DNA of 64,000 nucleotides from Cryptomeria japonica (lineage: Eukaryota; Streptophyta; Pinopsida; Cupressales; Cupressaceae). This document shows, in pieces, positions 11,939 to 23,173 of this stretch (its first letter is position 1; the number at the start of each line of letters is the position of its first letter). The notes beneath the pieces are model-generated. The model did not search any database. It saw only the letters and a program-made list of their open reading frames with translations, and had not been told where the DNA came from. A program made the translations under genes and the position numbers. Where the stretch lies: assembly GCF_030272615.1 (NCBI RefSeq), contig NC_081406.1, forward strand, positions 142,137,299 through 142,201,298, written 5' to 3'.

Positions 11939-13060
11939 CTTCAGCCTTTGCCCATTCCAGATAGGAAGTGGGAAAGCATATCCATGGACTTCATCATCGG
12001 ACTACCTAGAGTGCAAGGGTGAGATTGTATATATGTTGTGGTAGACCACTTGACAAAGTTTGCCCATTTCTTCGCTATACCATCTACTTACACAGCAGCG
12101 CAGGTGGCAGACCTTTTTTACAAGGAGATATTCAGATTGCATGGGTTGCCCAGGTTTATAGTGAGTGATCAGGATAGCAGATTTTTGAGTGCTTTTTGGC
12201 AGGAGCTCTTTCGGTTGTGTGGTGCGGAGCTCACACCCAACACTAGTTATCATCCACAGACGGATGGTCAGACAAAGATTGTGAATAAGTGGGTTGAGGG
12301 TTATCTGCGAAATTATGTGACTGCACAACAGAGGGCCTCGGTGAGATGGTTACACATGGGGGAATATTGTTACAACACGACATATCATATGTCTATCAGG
12401 ATGACACCCTTCATGGCACTTCATGGCTACGAGGCGCCGAGCTTTGTTGACATAGTCCTTGGGGATAGCAGAGTACCCAAAGCCTGAGATTCATTGCAGG
12501 ATAGTCAGAACATCCTGAGGGCACTCAAGGAGAATATACAGCAGGCACAGAATCAGCAAAAGTTGTATGCTGATCAACACAGGGTGAAGCACGATTTTGA
12601 GGTTGGTGACATGGTGTATTTAAAGTTACAGTCATATAGATAGTCATCGCTCAAGAAGAGCGGAGCAGAGAAGTTGAGACCCCAGTTTTATGGCCCCTAT
12701 AGAGTCATTCGCAGGGTAGGTGAGGTTGCCTACGAGATAGAGCTTCCAGAGGGTAGCTGTGTGCACAACGTGTTCCATGTGTCGAGGCTTAAGAAAGCCA
12801 TTGGTCAAGGTGTGGTGCCTTCAACAGATTTACCTCCGTTAGACGAGGAAGGGAGATTAGTGCTGATCTCTGCAGCTATTCTGGATGTCAGGGAAAGGAC
12901 ACTCAGGAACAGAATCGTTAAGGAATACTTGGTGAAATGGAGAGACCTGCCAGATGAGGATGCTACATGGGAGAATGAGCAGGTATTGCAACATTCAGGA
13001 CCGAATTTGCTTGAGGACAAGCAATTTCAAGGGGGGCGGACTGTAATGTCCCCTTTTTAG
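11939..13060 (+). pseudogene. Gypsy-A pol, 3' part: integrase core and chromodomain
   Basis: Resumes pol in frame after G1. The integrase catalytic D-D-E is visible in SMDFI (near 11985), VSDQDSRF (near 12165) and VNKWVEGYL (near 12285). After the core comes a GPYRVIRRVG domain (near 12690) and a C-terminal chromodomain, EYLVKWRDLPDEDATWE, near 12925-12975, which in chromoviruses directs insertion towards certain chromatin marks. Premature stops: TGA 12020-12022, TGA 12485-12487 (Arg expected, CGA to TGA) and TAG 12641-12643 (Gln expected). The final stop, 13058-13060, lies 17 bases inside the right LTR, so the pol frame runs through the polypurine tract. Confidence 0.92.
13029..13040 (+). 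other. Polypurine tract of Gypsy-A
   Basis: AAGGGGGGCGGA one base before the right LTR start TGTAATGTCCCC. It is the expected plus-strand primer for reverse transcription. Confidence 0.85.
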
Positions 13061-14341
13061 CGCAACATGATATGGGGTGTCGTTAGCCTATTCTGACACG
13101 GTCCCGAAGGCTAACAAGGACATTGGTGGGATCCTAAGGTGTTTTGGCCTAGGTGTATTTAGTTTCAGGCCAATCGATGTTGCTCTGACAGGGTTTCTAG
13201 ACACTTACTATTTATAGTAAGTTAGTCTCCAAGCAGTGACTTGAAATTTTTAGTGTTTCCCTGGTTGGCATAATTATCAGTAAAAAATATTTGAAGGCGA
13301 CAATGATTTAAAGGGATTATCAACAATGTTTTAATATTTAACGATAAAGTGTAAAGTTAAATTAAATATTTAACTTTATCGTTATATTATAAGGTTGGGA
13401 ATATAAAGTAATGTTTAAAATATTAAAAGATCCCTTTAATGTGTACATTGTGGGAAATAATATTTTATTCTAAAATGTATTATCCCACATTTAGGAAATG
13501 AAGTGTTTGCATCCAAGAAGAAGATATAAATTGAGGTTGCGAGCTCTCTTTTGGAGTATGCTTGGATGAGATTAATGTTATGATGTTGGATTTCGTAGAG
13601 ATCTAATTATTGGGCTTGGAGGACGGAATCCCTCTTTGCTAGCATTCTCTTCGCTGTTGAAAGACATAGTCAGGAGGATTAATGGTGATTTCATTCAGGA
13701 AACACATTGGGCTTCATCTGGTGCTTTCACATGAAGTTTTTACAGGGGTTTGAAAGTGCAGATTCGAAGATAGTGATTTGCTACAGTACCGCGTGAATAG
13801 TGTTTTTCATACAGTACCGCGTGAATAGTGTTTTGCTACAGTACCGCGTGAATAGTGTTTTTCATACAGTATCACGTGAATAGTGTTTTGCTACAGTATT
13901 GCGTGAATAGTGTTTTGCTACAGTGCCGCGTGAATAGTAAAAATGCTACAGTACCATGAATAGTGCTGCTATGGTGCATGAACAATGTTGGTATGAAGTT
14001 TACTTGTTTTTCCTGCTGATTAGAAGTTTGGAAGGCTACCATTACATCTGTAGACTACTACAACATTCAATTCCAGGTTTTTTCTATCATATTTTCATAA
14101 CTAAGCATTGTAATTGTTGAATACAAACTTGAATAATTGTCGCAGCCCATAAGGCAGTTAAATGTGCACATTTATATTGCGAATCAGTATTTAACAAATA
14201 AGAAGTTTCGGGTTTCGCATATATTGTTGTATGTTTGTCAAGTGTTTGATAAAATGCCATGTTGATTATTAAGCAATTTAATTGATATCATATAGTAGTT
14301 TGCAAGTCTCTTTCAAAATGAAAATAGGGGTGGTCATTACA
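13042..14341 (+). repeat. Right LTR of Gypsy-A (1.3 kb)
   Basis: Starts TGTAATGTCCCC and ends GGTCATTACA. A TATA-like TATAAAT lies at 13525, where the left copy begins in this window. It contains about seven copies of the 28-bp repeat (13766-13975). It differs from the left LTR by scattered substitutions and by about 19 extra bases near 14143 (GCAGCCCATAAGGCAGTTA). The same 12-bp start occurs in other LTRs of the window (14990, 29055, and 58327 as TGTGATGTCCCC), suggesting related families. Confidence 0.92.
13766..13975 (+). repeat. 28-bp tandem repeat inside right LTR of Gypsy-A
   Basis: About seven units of the repeat also found at 247-480, one unit fewer. Some units have TTTTTCATACAG in place of TTTTTGCTACAG, a variant absent from the left LTR. 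Confidence 0.85.
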
Positions 14342-14506
14342 ATTCATAATCCAAATCTGCTTTTTAGCCTCTTCTTGATCTCCTTAAATACTTTTTAACC
14401 CCAACATCCAGAAGCTTCTAAAAGTGCCTTTATGAAATAATATTTAAATTGTCACTTTATTAAATTAATTAAATATAAAGTCATCTTTAATTTTTAATTT
14501 ATTTGA
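14342..14506. other. Short AT-rich stretch of unknown origin
   Basis: Lies between the right LTR of Gypsy-A and the point where Gypsy-B coding similarity ends (about 14507). It has no open frame or recognised motif. It may be the truncated edge of another element. Confidence 0.4.
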
Positions 14507-14984
14507 ATACCATGCTATGATTATCCAACACCGATTGAAGCTCCTCATCCTAGTAGCGAGATTGTTGCCCTCTCACGGGTTCTCTCGAGATCAAACAATG
14601 TGCTGCCCAAACGACTTCATCATGTCTGAAAAGGGCTTCCATTCGTTTGGCCGAAATCTCCCTCGGGCTGCCATTCGACATTCCTCTATGAACCACCTTC
14701 CTGCCATCCACCTCGAATGAGAACTCCATCTTTTTGAAGCTCTGCGTGTACTAGTCGAGGGTCGCCATCCATTGAATGCCCAATATGACATCCGTGTCAT
14801 CCAGATCTACTACAAAGAAATCGTCTGTCATCGTGTAATTTCCCATGGTGATGCTCAATTGCGGAACCAAGTGAGTGCATGATAGGAGATTTCCTCCCGC
14901 CACCTTGACATCAAACCCGTCATGCTCTTTTGTACGCAAACCCCTTAGAGTGACGAGTGATGAATTTATGAAGTTGAGCGAGGC
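14507..14984 (-). pseudogene. Gypsy-B protease C-terminal part and linker towards reverse transcriptase
   Basis: Minus-strand coding similarity to Gypsy-A pol: EHDGFDVKVAGGN, then DDFFVVDLDDTDVILGIQW near 14830-14780 (the protease flap and C-terminal region, D-V-I-L-G), then an acidic and basic linker ending near SVLDNHSMVF at about 14510. The protease N-terminal half with the active site lies on the far side of S1, at 24894-24930. Several stops interrupt the frame. Reverse transcriptase is missing. Confidence 0.78.
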
Positions 14985-14989
14985 CCCAC
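14985..14989. other. Target-site duplication of S1, left copy (CCCAC)
   Basis: CCCAC at 14985-14989 and 24889-24893 flank S1. Joining them restores the protease active-site context of Gypsy-B (LDSGAS on the minus strand). Confidence 0.92.
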
Positions 14990-16033
14990 TGTAATGTCCC
15001 CATTTTGAAATAGGATTTAACTAAGTATAATGACCCTTATATTATGCTCATTATTACTTCAATCATTTCAGTATATTCTTATTATTAAAAGATTATTATT
15101 ATTTCTGCAATCCTATTAAAGAATTGTCCACAATTTACCATTATCTAAATATTACTTACAATTATTAATATCATTGCTTATTAATTATTAATATTCTTGT
15201 TAATATTACATATTTATTCTTATTAATTTTACAAATTCTCTTATATACTTCATCAGTAATACCATGAAGTCTGATGAATATCGGTTAATTATTCATATAG
15301 TAGCACTTAGCTGACATATGACATCAAAGTATTAAGAGTTGACGAAGCCATAATCCTTGCTGGAAAGGTATGCGATGCCATTATTTGTTACCACAAAGAA
15401 CAATGATAACGGATATTGATTAAGCTGTTAGGATAGAGATTATTATTTGTGAAGGGGGGCGAAGACAAGTTAAGAGACTGATTGTTAATGATTGTAACAA
15501 ACAATTAGTTATATTCATCAGCAATTAAGACCTACCAAACAATCTATGAAGGATATCAACCAAGCCAAGATCGTATACGGAAGAAACTGACAAAAACTAA
15601 TCAGCCATTATTCAGAATATTTGTGTTGACTGAACCTTACATATGACGGCCATTAAGGTATAAGCAATAAGAATATACATACGATTATGAAAGGTGCAGT
15701 TTTGAATAGCAATCTTCAACCAAGCATAGGGTGATATGCGATTTGGAAGAATTAAAAATAAGTATCGAACTTAACCATTAAGGCAGTAGACAAATCAATA
15801 ACCCTTAAACTAATGAAAGGATGCGATTATGCTTAACCATTATTATTTATGCACATAACCGATTTGCTTATAGTATGAAGAGGCACATCCAAAAGGACAG
15901 CCTTTATAAAGGATATAAGTGGTCTAACAAAGGCTTTAAAAAGGGGGCAGGAGATTATTATCATGGGCAGATCCATATTCACTGACAGGCAGTAAACATC
16001 CTTGATCTGGGTGGTATGCATGAGAATGTGTTC

Positions 16034-16038
16034 AATAT
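16034..16038. other. Target-site duplication of G2, left copy (AATAT)
   Basis: AATAT at 16034-16038 and 24232-24236 flank G2 exactly. Confidence 0.9.
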
Positions 16039-16085
16039 TGTTGTGACCATTTCACACATCGCCCCATCAGGATGGGGACCCCCTC
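16039..16085 (+). other. 5'-terminal double hairpin of G2
   Basis: TGTGA-CCATT-TCACA followed by CCCCAT-CAGG-ATGGGG. The loop of the second hairpin differs from G1 while both arms are unchanged. Confidence 0.8.
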
Positions 16086-16557
16086 TTTTTTCTTGGGTTT
16101 TGCTTTCCCTTGGATAGTTTTTTTCTCTGCTTGCTAGGTGTTTTGAGTGAGTTGGTAATCGCCTGGGCTGGGTAGATTAGGGTTTCCTTTGAAAAGCTCA
16201 TCCAAGGTTTCTTTCAGAGCTAAATTTAACCTGGGCTTGGGGAAGTCGTATGTTGTCTGCCTTGAACCCTAGTGTTATCTTAGAAGGATCTTGCCTTTCA
16301 GGAGATTGAAGATGGATAAATTGTGCAAGAAGGATAAAAGTCGTAAGTCGAGATAAGTCAAGGTTGTTGGTTTTCGAGTCAAAGTCTTGTCTTTTGTTGA
16401 GTCGGAGTCGATTAAACAGAGCCAGTGGCAAAGTGAAGATTCGGGAGGCGATTTTAAGAATTGTTGAGCGAATTGGCAAGAAAATGGATAAGCATCAAGG
16501 GGTGAGTCTGGAGGTAAAGTTAGGTCAATCTTAGAGGAAATCATGCCAAGGCTAGGA

Positions 16558-18929
16558 TTTCGTTCCTGACCCTTCCAAAGGGTCCAGAGCGAATTCCTCC
16601 ACAAGACACTCCATCCTGACCCAAATTTTGAGCTAGCCCATTCCTAGGCTTGGAGGAAAGAAAAAGCACTTGTTTGAATGAGGAAACGTGGAAAATGAAG
16701 TCAAAATCATGGCCTAAGGGTGAATTTCGCTCCTGACCCTTCCAAAGGGTCCAGAGCGAAATCCTTCTTGACCTTCAATTTTAGCCTTGGCCATCAAAAT
16801 GAAGACTTTGGAGCCAAGTGGATGGCAAATGGACTTGGATGTGGCGAGGGGAGAGCAAATTTGACCAAATTTTGAAGATGGATTGGATGAAGAGGTAGGA
16901 AATCAAGCAAAACTAGAATTTCGCTCCTGACTCTTCCAAAGGGTCAAGGGCGAAATTCTTAGAAGAGACCTTTTTCCTCTTTGTTTGCACTAAAAGTCTT
17001 GTTCCTTGGACATGGCGGGAGTAAATGATGTATCTTTGCCTTTTGAGGTGATAGAATGTGAAAGAGTGAAGGAGTTTTGACCAAGACAAGAATTTCGCTC
17101 CTGACCCTTCCAAAGGGTCCAGAGCGAAATTCATATTTCCTCTACTTTCCTCTTTAGCTTGACCATGTTTGGAGCTTTTAAGGGATGGTTTGGAGGACTT
17201 GGATGCATTTGCCTTGGAGAGAAGATTTGAGGCAATAAAATGATGGAAATCAACCAAGAATAAAAATTTCGCTCCTGACCCTCCCAAAGGGTCGAGAGCA
17301 AAATCCTCCATTTGACCTTCTTTTTGCCTTAAGCCCTAGGTAGGCCTTGTCTTGAGCTAGTTTGATGATGGATTGCCTTGGATATGATGAAAGGACCTTG
17401 AAATTGATCATGTTTGGGAGAGAATTGGAAAAATGAAGTGGAAAATCAACCAAGAATGAGGATTTCGCTCCTGACCCTTCCAAAGGGTCCAGAGCGAAAA
17501 TCCTCATAGCTCTCATTTCCTTCCTTGTTTTGGCCAAGTGTTGGTTTCTAAGGCATGTTGGAAGGTGGATTGATATGTTCTTGCCTTGAGAAGTGGTTGA
17601 AAGCATTGAAAGATGAAGATTTTGCCTAAAGGATGAATTTTGCTCCTGACCCTTCCAAAGGGTCCCAAGTGAAATTCTTTATAAACCTCATTTGCTTCCC
17701 TACTTAGGCTACAAACCTTGTTCCTTGGGCGAAGAGTGATGTATTTTTGCCTTGCAAAGAAGATTGGAGTTGAAAAGATGAAGAGTCAAGCCTAGAATGA
17801 AGATTTCGCTCCTAACCCTTCCAAAGGGTCCAGAGCGAAAATCCCCATAACCACTCTTATCTCTCAATTTTGTGCCAAGTCAAGTGTGGGTTAGGATGAA
17901 TTAAGATTGGAGATGTCTTTAGGTATGATTTTGACTTGCTAGTAATCAACAAATTTGAAGGAATTGAGCAGGAACTAGGATTTCGCTCTTGACCCTTCCA
18001 AAGGGTGCAGAGCAAAATTCCTAAGATCACCTATTTTCCTTTCAAAACAAGTCAAACTTTTGGTTTTTATGGCTTAGAGAAGAATGGAGTAACGTTTCCT
18101 TGACCTTTGAAGTGAGTTGAAGTGGAAGAATGAAGAAATGAACTCAAGAGCAAGGATTTCGCTCCTAACCCTTCCAAAGGGTCCAGAGCGAAAATCCTAA
18201 AACCTATTCTATCTTCCAAAATTTGTGTCAAGACAAGCCCAGACCAAGGTGAGAGAAGTTGGGAGATGCCCCTAGGATTGCCCTTGAATGGATTCTGGCC
18301 ACTAGAAATGAAGATTTTGGGCTAAAAAAAGGATTTCGCTCCTAACCCTTCCAAAGGGTCCAGAGCGAAATCCTAAATAGGTCCTGTCCCTGGCCATGAT
18401 TTCTAGCGAGTTCCCCCTTTCAGGCCTTTTGGGGGTCAAGCAGATGTCAGGTTGAGAGATGGATTCAAATGAGAAAGTCAGGGAAGAACAAAGTGAGAAG
18501 GATGGAGCTAAATAAGAGAAAACAAGCAAGGAATGAATTTCGCTCCTGACCCTTCCAAAGGGTCTAGAGCGAAATTCTTGAAATCAACTATTTTCTCCTT
18601 GGGTGAAGCCAAAACTTTGATCCCTATGACATGATTGGACAAGGAGTGATGTATTTTCACCTTGCAAGATGAATAGAAGTGAGGGAGATAAAGGATCAAG
18701 TATAAAACTTGAATTTCGCTCCTGAACCTTCCAAAGGGTCCAGAGCAAAATTCACAATATATCATTTTTCCTCCTAGTTTGTGTTAAGCCAGGATGGTGA
18801 TCAAGGTGGATTGGACTTGAAGATTGCCACAAGCTTGCATTTCAGTAGGTTATGAGTGCAAGAAGTAAGAATTTTGAGCTAAGGGATGAATTTCGCTACT
18901 AACCCTTCCAAAGGGTCCAAAGCGAAATT
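16558..18929 (+). repeat. G2 hairpin array, 14 units at about 175-bp spacing
   Basis: Fourteen near-identical inverted repeats, near 16558, 16724, 16917, 17092, 17266, 17461, 17636, 17806, 17980, 18156, 18332, 18537, 18712 and 18890. Each reads TTTCGCTC-CT-GACCCTT, loop CC(A), then AAGGGTC-CA-GAGCGAAA, forming an 8-bp outer and a 7-bp inner stem. Spacing is 167-205 bp, mostly 174-176. Spacers vary and often contain TTGGA or CCTTG words. Apparent minus-strand frames repeating FALDPLEGSGAKF are only the hairpin read in translation and are not genes. Confidence 0.9.
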
Positions 18930-19734
18930 CTCAAGATCACCTAATTCACCCATGATGGAGGCTATAAAATGAATCCCTAGGCTTTGGAAGAGCTAAGACT
19001 AGCATATGCTTACCTTGAAGAGCAATTTGAAATGAAGGAGTGAGACAATTGAGACCTAATCATGGAAAGGGCAAAGTCCTTAGAGATCCTCATTTTTCAA
19101 CTTAATTAAAGGCAAAACTCATGATGGCAAAAACATTATAAGGAGGATCAAGATGGTGGAATAATAACAAAAAATGGAGAAAATGGCAAACATTAAAAAA
19201 CATCAATATATCCTAGGCTTGCCTATACCCTCTCAAGAAATTCACAAATAAAGCCACATTCTAGATACACTTTTTATGAGTTGCTAATCAAGCATCATTT
19301 GGGTAAACAATGCAAATCTCCCTTAATTAAAACTTGTAAAATGTGTTAAAATTGATTTTTTTTTAAGCCTTAAAATTTAAAATTTCACCCTTGGCCACCC
19401 AATTATTTTTTTAAAACCTTATTTGCTGGGTCGGCCACCTCAAGGATGAGATTTTTTATTTTTATTTTTTTAAGCCAAGAGGTCGGCCTCTTGAGGAAAT
19501 TAGGAAGTCGCCATATAAAGGGAAGGAGGTTTGTGAAGTTTTAATCATTCATCCATTTGTGTTTTTCCTAAAGCGAATTTGAGGAGCAGAAATAGCAGAG
19601 CAGATTGCAATAAGAAGGCGAATTTCTGATCCATAAAGGCTAATTAAGGGCTGGAGCATAAAGGGCGAATCTGAAGTGCAGATCAAATCTTCATTTTTTA
19701 TCCATCTTTTCAAATTAATAAGTGGAAATCGAAG

Positions 19735-19956
19735 GTAAGGTGTTTAATCTGATTTTTTTAGGCAAGGTATTGAAGATCTAATTCAAGTTTCTATTTTAAA
19801 TTTTCTTAAGGTTAGGTCTTCTTTATCTAGTTTAATTTCTAGGTGATGCCTAGTTTGAAAAATTACATTTTTTTAAAGGTTTCATCTTTTAAGGAATCTC
19901 AAGTCACTTAGATAAGATTCTACACGTAAACCTAACTTTAAGCCTCTTTTTTGTAG
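19735..19956 (+). other. Possible intron in the leader of the G2 gene
   Basis: A donor-like GAAG-GTAAGG at 19735 and an acceptor-like TTTTTTGTAG ending at 19956, eight bases before the ATG. G1 (TGTTGTGTAG before its ATG) and G5 (GGCTGTGTAG before its ATG) keep an acceptor-like sequence at the same place. This suggests the gene is translated from a spliced RNA. Inferred from splice consensus only. Confidence 0.4.
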
Positions 19957-19963
19957 GTAGCAA

Positions 19964-22900
19964 ATGGCGACCCCCAAGATGAGTGGATCCGCTACCCGAC
20001 AGGCTCTCATCAAAAAAGATCAAAAGAACGATGATTTGGAGACCAAGATCGTGTCCAAATGGAGCAATATCGGAGACGCCAACTTAGGGAACTTCAATGT
20101 GAAGAAGTTTCGAGAAGCACCCTACACCGGCAAGCCATCACTCATAGCCAAGAAGATAATTGAGAGTGGCATAATCAAGGCTGCAGGCTTCCCTCCCACA
20201 ATTAGATGTCACGAGCTAATGATCAAATGTGCCAGGCACTATGATTCACATTCAAAGACAATTGTAGCCGAAGATGGAACTGTCCTAGCCTATCTTTTAG
20301 AAGAAGCTATAAGTAAAGTTTTTCATCTCCCGGAGCCGAGATATATGATCTACAAGAGCTTGGAAGGAGCTAGGTCTATCTACGAAGACGATCCTAATAC
20401 ATGTCTGAACTTCATTAATAAGAATTGGTTACTCAAGAGTAGGTCTCGCTTGAACAAGATACCTAATATGCCACACAGAATTGATTTCCAAGAGGAATTC
20501 AGGTACTTGATAACCATGCTCAATCGGGTTATAGGTGCCCCTCAGGCCTTCCTCTTTGACAAGTGGATGTTCTTCTTTATTCAAGTGATTGTCCAAGGAA
20601 AAGGAATGTTCAATTGGGCCAGAATTATTAGCAACAACTTAGATGTGCAGTTGAGGAGGCTAGTCCCTACTAAGTCATTCCACATGAATTCATATGTTAT
20701 ATATTCTTTAGTCAGAAGTTTTGAGTATGCAGGGCTACCACATAGAGGAGTTGTTGGGAGAGGGACAAAAGAGATAAGAGCATGTGATTCTTATGCTCAA
20801 CTGCATCATCCGCCTAAAAATGACTACAAGTTAGTCAATGACACCTTCACAATGTATATCACTAGGACATTGCAAGGAGGGATTCACCATCGACTGTCTC
20901 CGGAGGCACAGGAGCTCGTGAAGAAACACGGTGCATGGTTCATTCAATTTCCAAAATTTACCTACATCAGGGTCCATGGATGTCCTCCACCTCCCTAGAT
21001 GTTGCCAAGGTATCCTACAGATAGAATAATACTACTTGAAGTGACTAGACAATTGGCAGCTTGTGCTAAAGCATCAAGACATAAGCATGGAAACAGTATC
21101 CCCGTACCTATTTTACTGGGAAATTCAATTGAAGTGTGTCCTAACACTCAAGCAGTCGAAGATGAAGAAAAGGAACTGTCTCTATATTCATTCACCTCCT
21201 TTGCCTCGAGAGAGAATTTTGATCCCCATGGTCATATGGAAGAGATAGTTGGGAAGAAGTAAAAACATGTGTTTCAAGTAGAAGACTTCTGGATGATTAT
21301 TCGGGATGATCTGGAAGTGAAGAGAAAGATGCATTCCAGATTGCCTTTGAAGCTTATCAGGAAGTGTAAAGTTTATAGAGTAGCCGGTCAAGCCCAGGGC
21401 AGGGGTCAATATCTCCAATCATCCTATGAAAGGGAAGACAAAGAAGTGAAAATAGATTGGAATGAACAAGAAGTTGCAGACCTCGAAGCATTGATGGACC
21501 CAATTTTGAATTGCACTCGCAGATGGGTGGATGTTCAGCATCAAAAATTGAAGGAGCAGAATATAGCCATGACATTCACCCTAGAAACAAGAACAGAAGA
21601 AGGAGAAGCAAGTGTGAGTGAAAATACTTCTCATTCCAAGGGGTCGAAGAGAAAAGGACCTAAGAAGAGAGAACCCTCCAAGAAGAAACAAAAGGTGAAT
21701 TCTAATCTTCCACCGAGTACTTCTTCTAGACATGAAAAGGAGATAAGTCAAGGAGAAGATCAAATAGACATAGTGTATGAAGTTGATGAGTCTATGGAAT
21801 CCATGGTGCAGAATGATAAACAAGGCAAAGGACAAACACCTCAGCACTCGTCAAGTCAATCTCTTCCTCTCCAGGTTGGTGCTAATGAACAACAAGAAGA
21901 AAAGAATGATGATACAACAACATCTCCTTTCAGAGACGATAGACCTCTGCCTAAGGGAATACAGGTAAGGGAAAGAAAGTCTTCCATTCCAAATTGGCTA
22001 AAAGAAATACTGATGAGGGTAGTTTTAGTTGAAGAGGAAGAACAAGTATTTGATTTGGAAAGTCTCATAGGGAAATCCCAAGAAGAAATCGAAAAGAAGA
22101 AGGCTACAAAATTGTCAAAGGTAATTAGGGATGATGCAGGATCCAGGAAGATACAGGTAGCTACACCAGCAGTGGACAAATATGAGGATGAGATTATGGC
22201 AGAGGAATATGATTTAGAGACATTTGATCTTGGTCCACTTACCTCCGAGCAGGCCATGGAAGAAGCGACTGATTCAGTGAGAGCACTTAATGATAAACTC
22301 AAAGAAGAAATGGAAAAGAATAAGAGGCTAGAAAGGGAGGTTCGCGCTTGGAGGAATTATTTTAGCCACCTTAATCAAACATTAATGCGACAGGATCCAG
22401 CAATATCACCTTTGTATGCACTTCCTCCTGAATCAATGAATGAGGTAGAAAAGATAAAGAACTTAGCCCAACTCATGAGTTCATGGATTGATGAATCTTA
22501 CAAGGTAGCCATTGAATTTGTAATAAGAATGATGAAGACAATCCATAGGACTATCCAAGTCCTTCAGATCATTCATAATCTATTGATAACTGTAGATGCA
22601 TTCACTCACACTAGAGACATTGTCATCCCGGTCTTACAAGTGATAAGAAGGACACCAAGGCAGGTTTTAGCACAAGAGAAGATAATGGATGGAGGAACTC
22701 ATAACCTTCTGCAATGATCAACTTTGCTCCAAATGAACGAATTTATTTTCGAAGACATCAATAATAGATGCAACCGAGTTGAGGGCACCATCCATACTAT
22801 TCAGGATAGGGTGTTTGATGTATTATGTACAATCCTTGACAGAAGGATAGAGATCGAAATAGATGTGGATGTCCAAGAATTGGAAGACAGGATCAAGATT

Positions 22901-23173
22901 ATTTTTTGCAAAGAGGAGAACATGGTCACGGAAAAGCAACGAGATCAAATGTATGCTACCATGTTCTTGATCGAGAAAACAAAAGAGCTAGGCCCTAGAT
23001 GGGAGATGACCCATCTTGCAGCTTTTGATCAAGTCCTTCACTTGGAAGAATGAATGAAGAACCTACATGAGATTCCCATTGCTGAGATTGAGGGGATTAC
23101 GTGCAGATTCATTGAATATGCTAGAAAAGAACATAGAAAAGGGAACAAAATTCTAGATGAGAAGTTGTTGTAA
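19964..23173 (+). pseudogene. G2-encoded conserved protein of unknown function, four premature stops, no frameshift
   Basis: Unrecognised protein of 1,069 codons, homologous along its whole length to the G1 protein. It starts MATPK at 19964 and ends KILDEKLL at 23173. The N-terminal block carries KWSNIGDANLG, ESGIIKAAGFPP and PRYPTDRIILLEV. A basic cluster near residues 559-580 (KRKGPKKREPSKKKQK) looks like a nuclear localisation signal. A charged segment near residues 780-800 (EEMEKNKRLEREV) may be coiled coil. Stops: TAG 20996-20998 (G1 has Tyr), TAA 21260-21262, TGA 22715-22717 (G1 has Trp TGG) and TGA 23051-23053 (G1 has Arg). The frame is otherwise intact over 3.2 kb, so the copy decayed only by substitution. 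Confidence 0.78.

Larger units (their letters stand above)
1..14341 (+). mobile_element. Gypsy-A, Ty3/gypsy chromovirus LTR retrotransposon (left LTR cut by window edge)
   Basis: A complete retrotransposon except for the first part of its left LTR. Visible in order are the left LTR, a tRNA-iMet-type primer-binding site, gag with a zinc knuckle, protease, reverse transcriptase, RNase H, integrase, chromodomain, polypurine tract and right LTR. The gag-pol reading frame is single apart from in-frame stops. It is interrupted at 4755-11933 by element G1, which is flanked by a GGTTG duplication; pol continues in the same frame on both sides. The C-terminal chromodomain places it among chromoviruses. 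The two LTRs show about ten differences over the first 240 aligned bases by eye, so it is not a recent insertion. Its left flank lies outside the window, so its own target duplication cannot be checked. Confidence 0.93.

Noticed and set aside
16913-18765. Several minus-strand open frames repeating FALDPLEGSGAKF across the G2 array
   Set aside because: They are the hairpin unit read in translation; frames start and stop with the array units and share no similarity outside the stem.
16558-18929. CRISPR-like spacing of identical short repeats
   Set aside because: Units are hairpins 167-205 bp apart inside a plant transposable element; spacer length and context exclude a CRISPR array.
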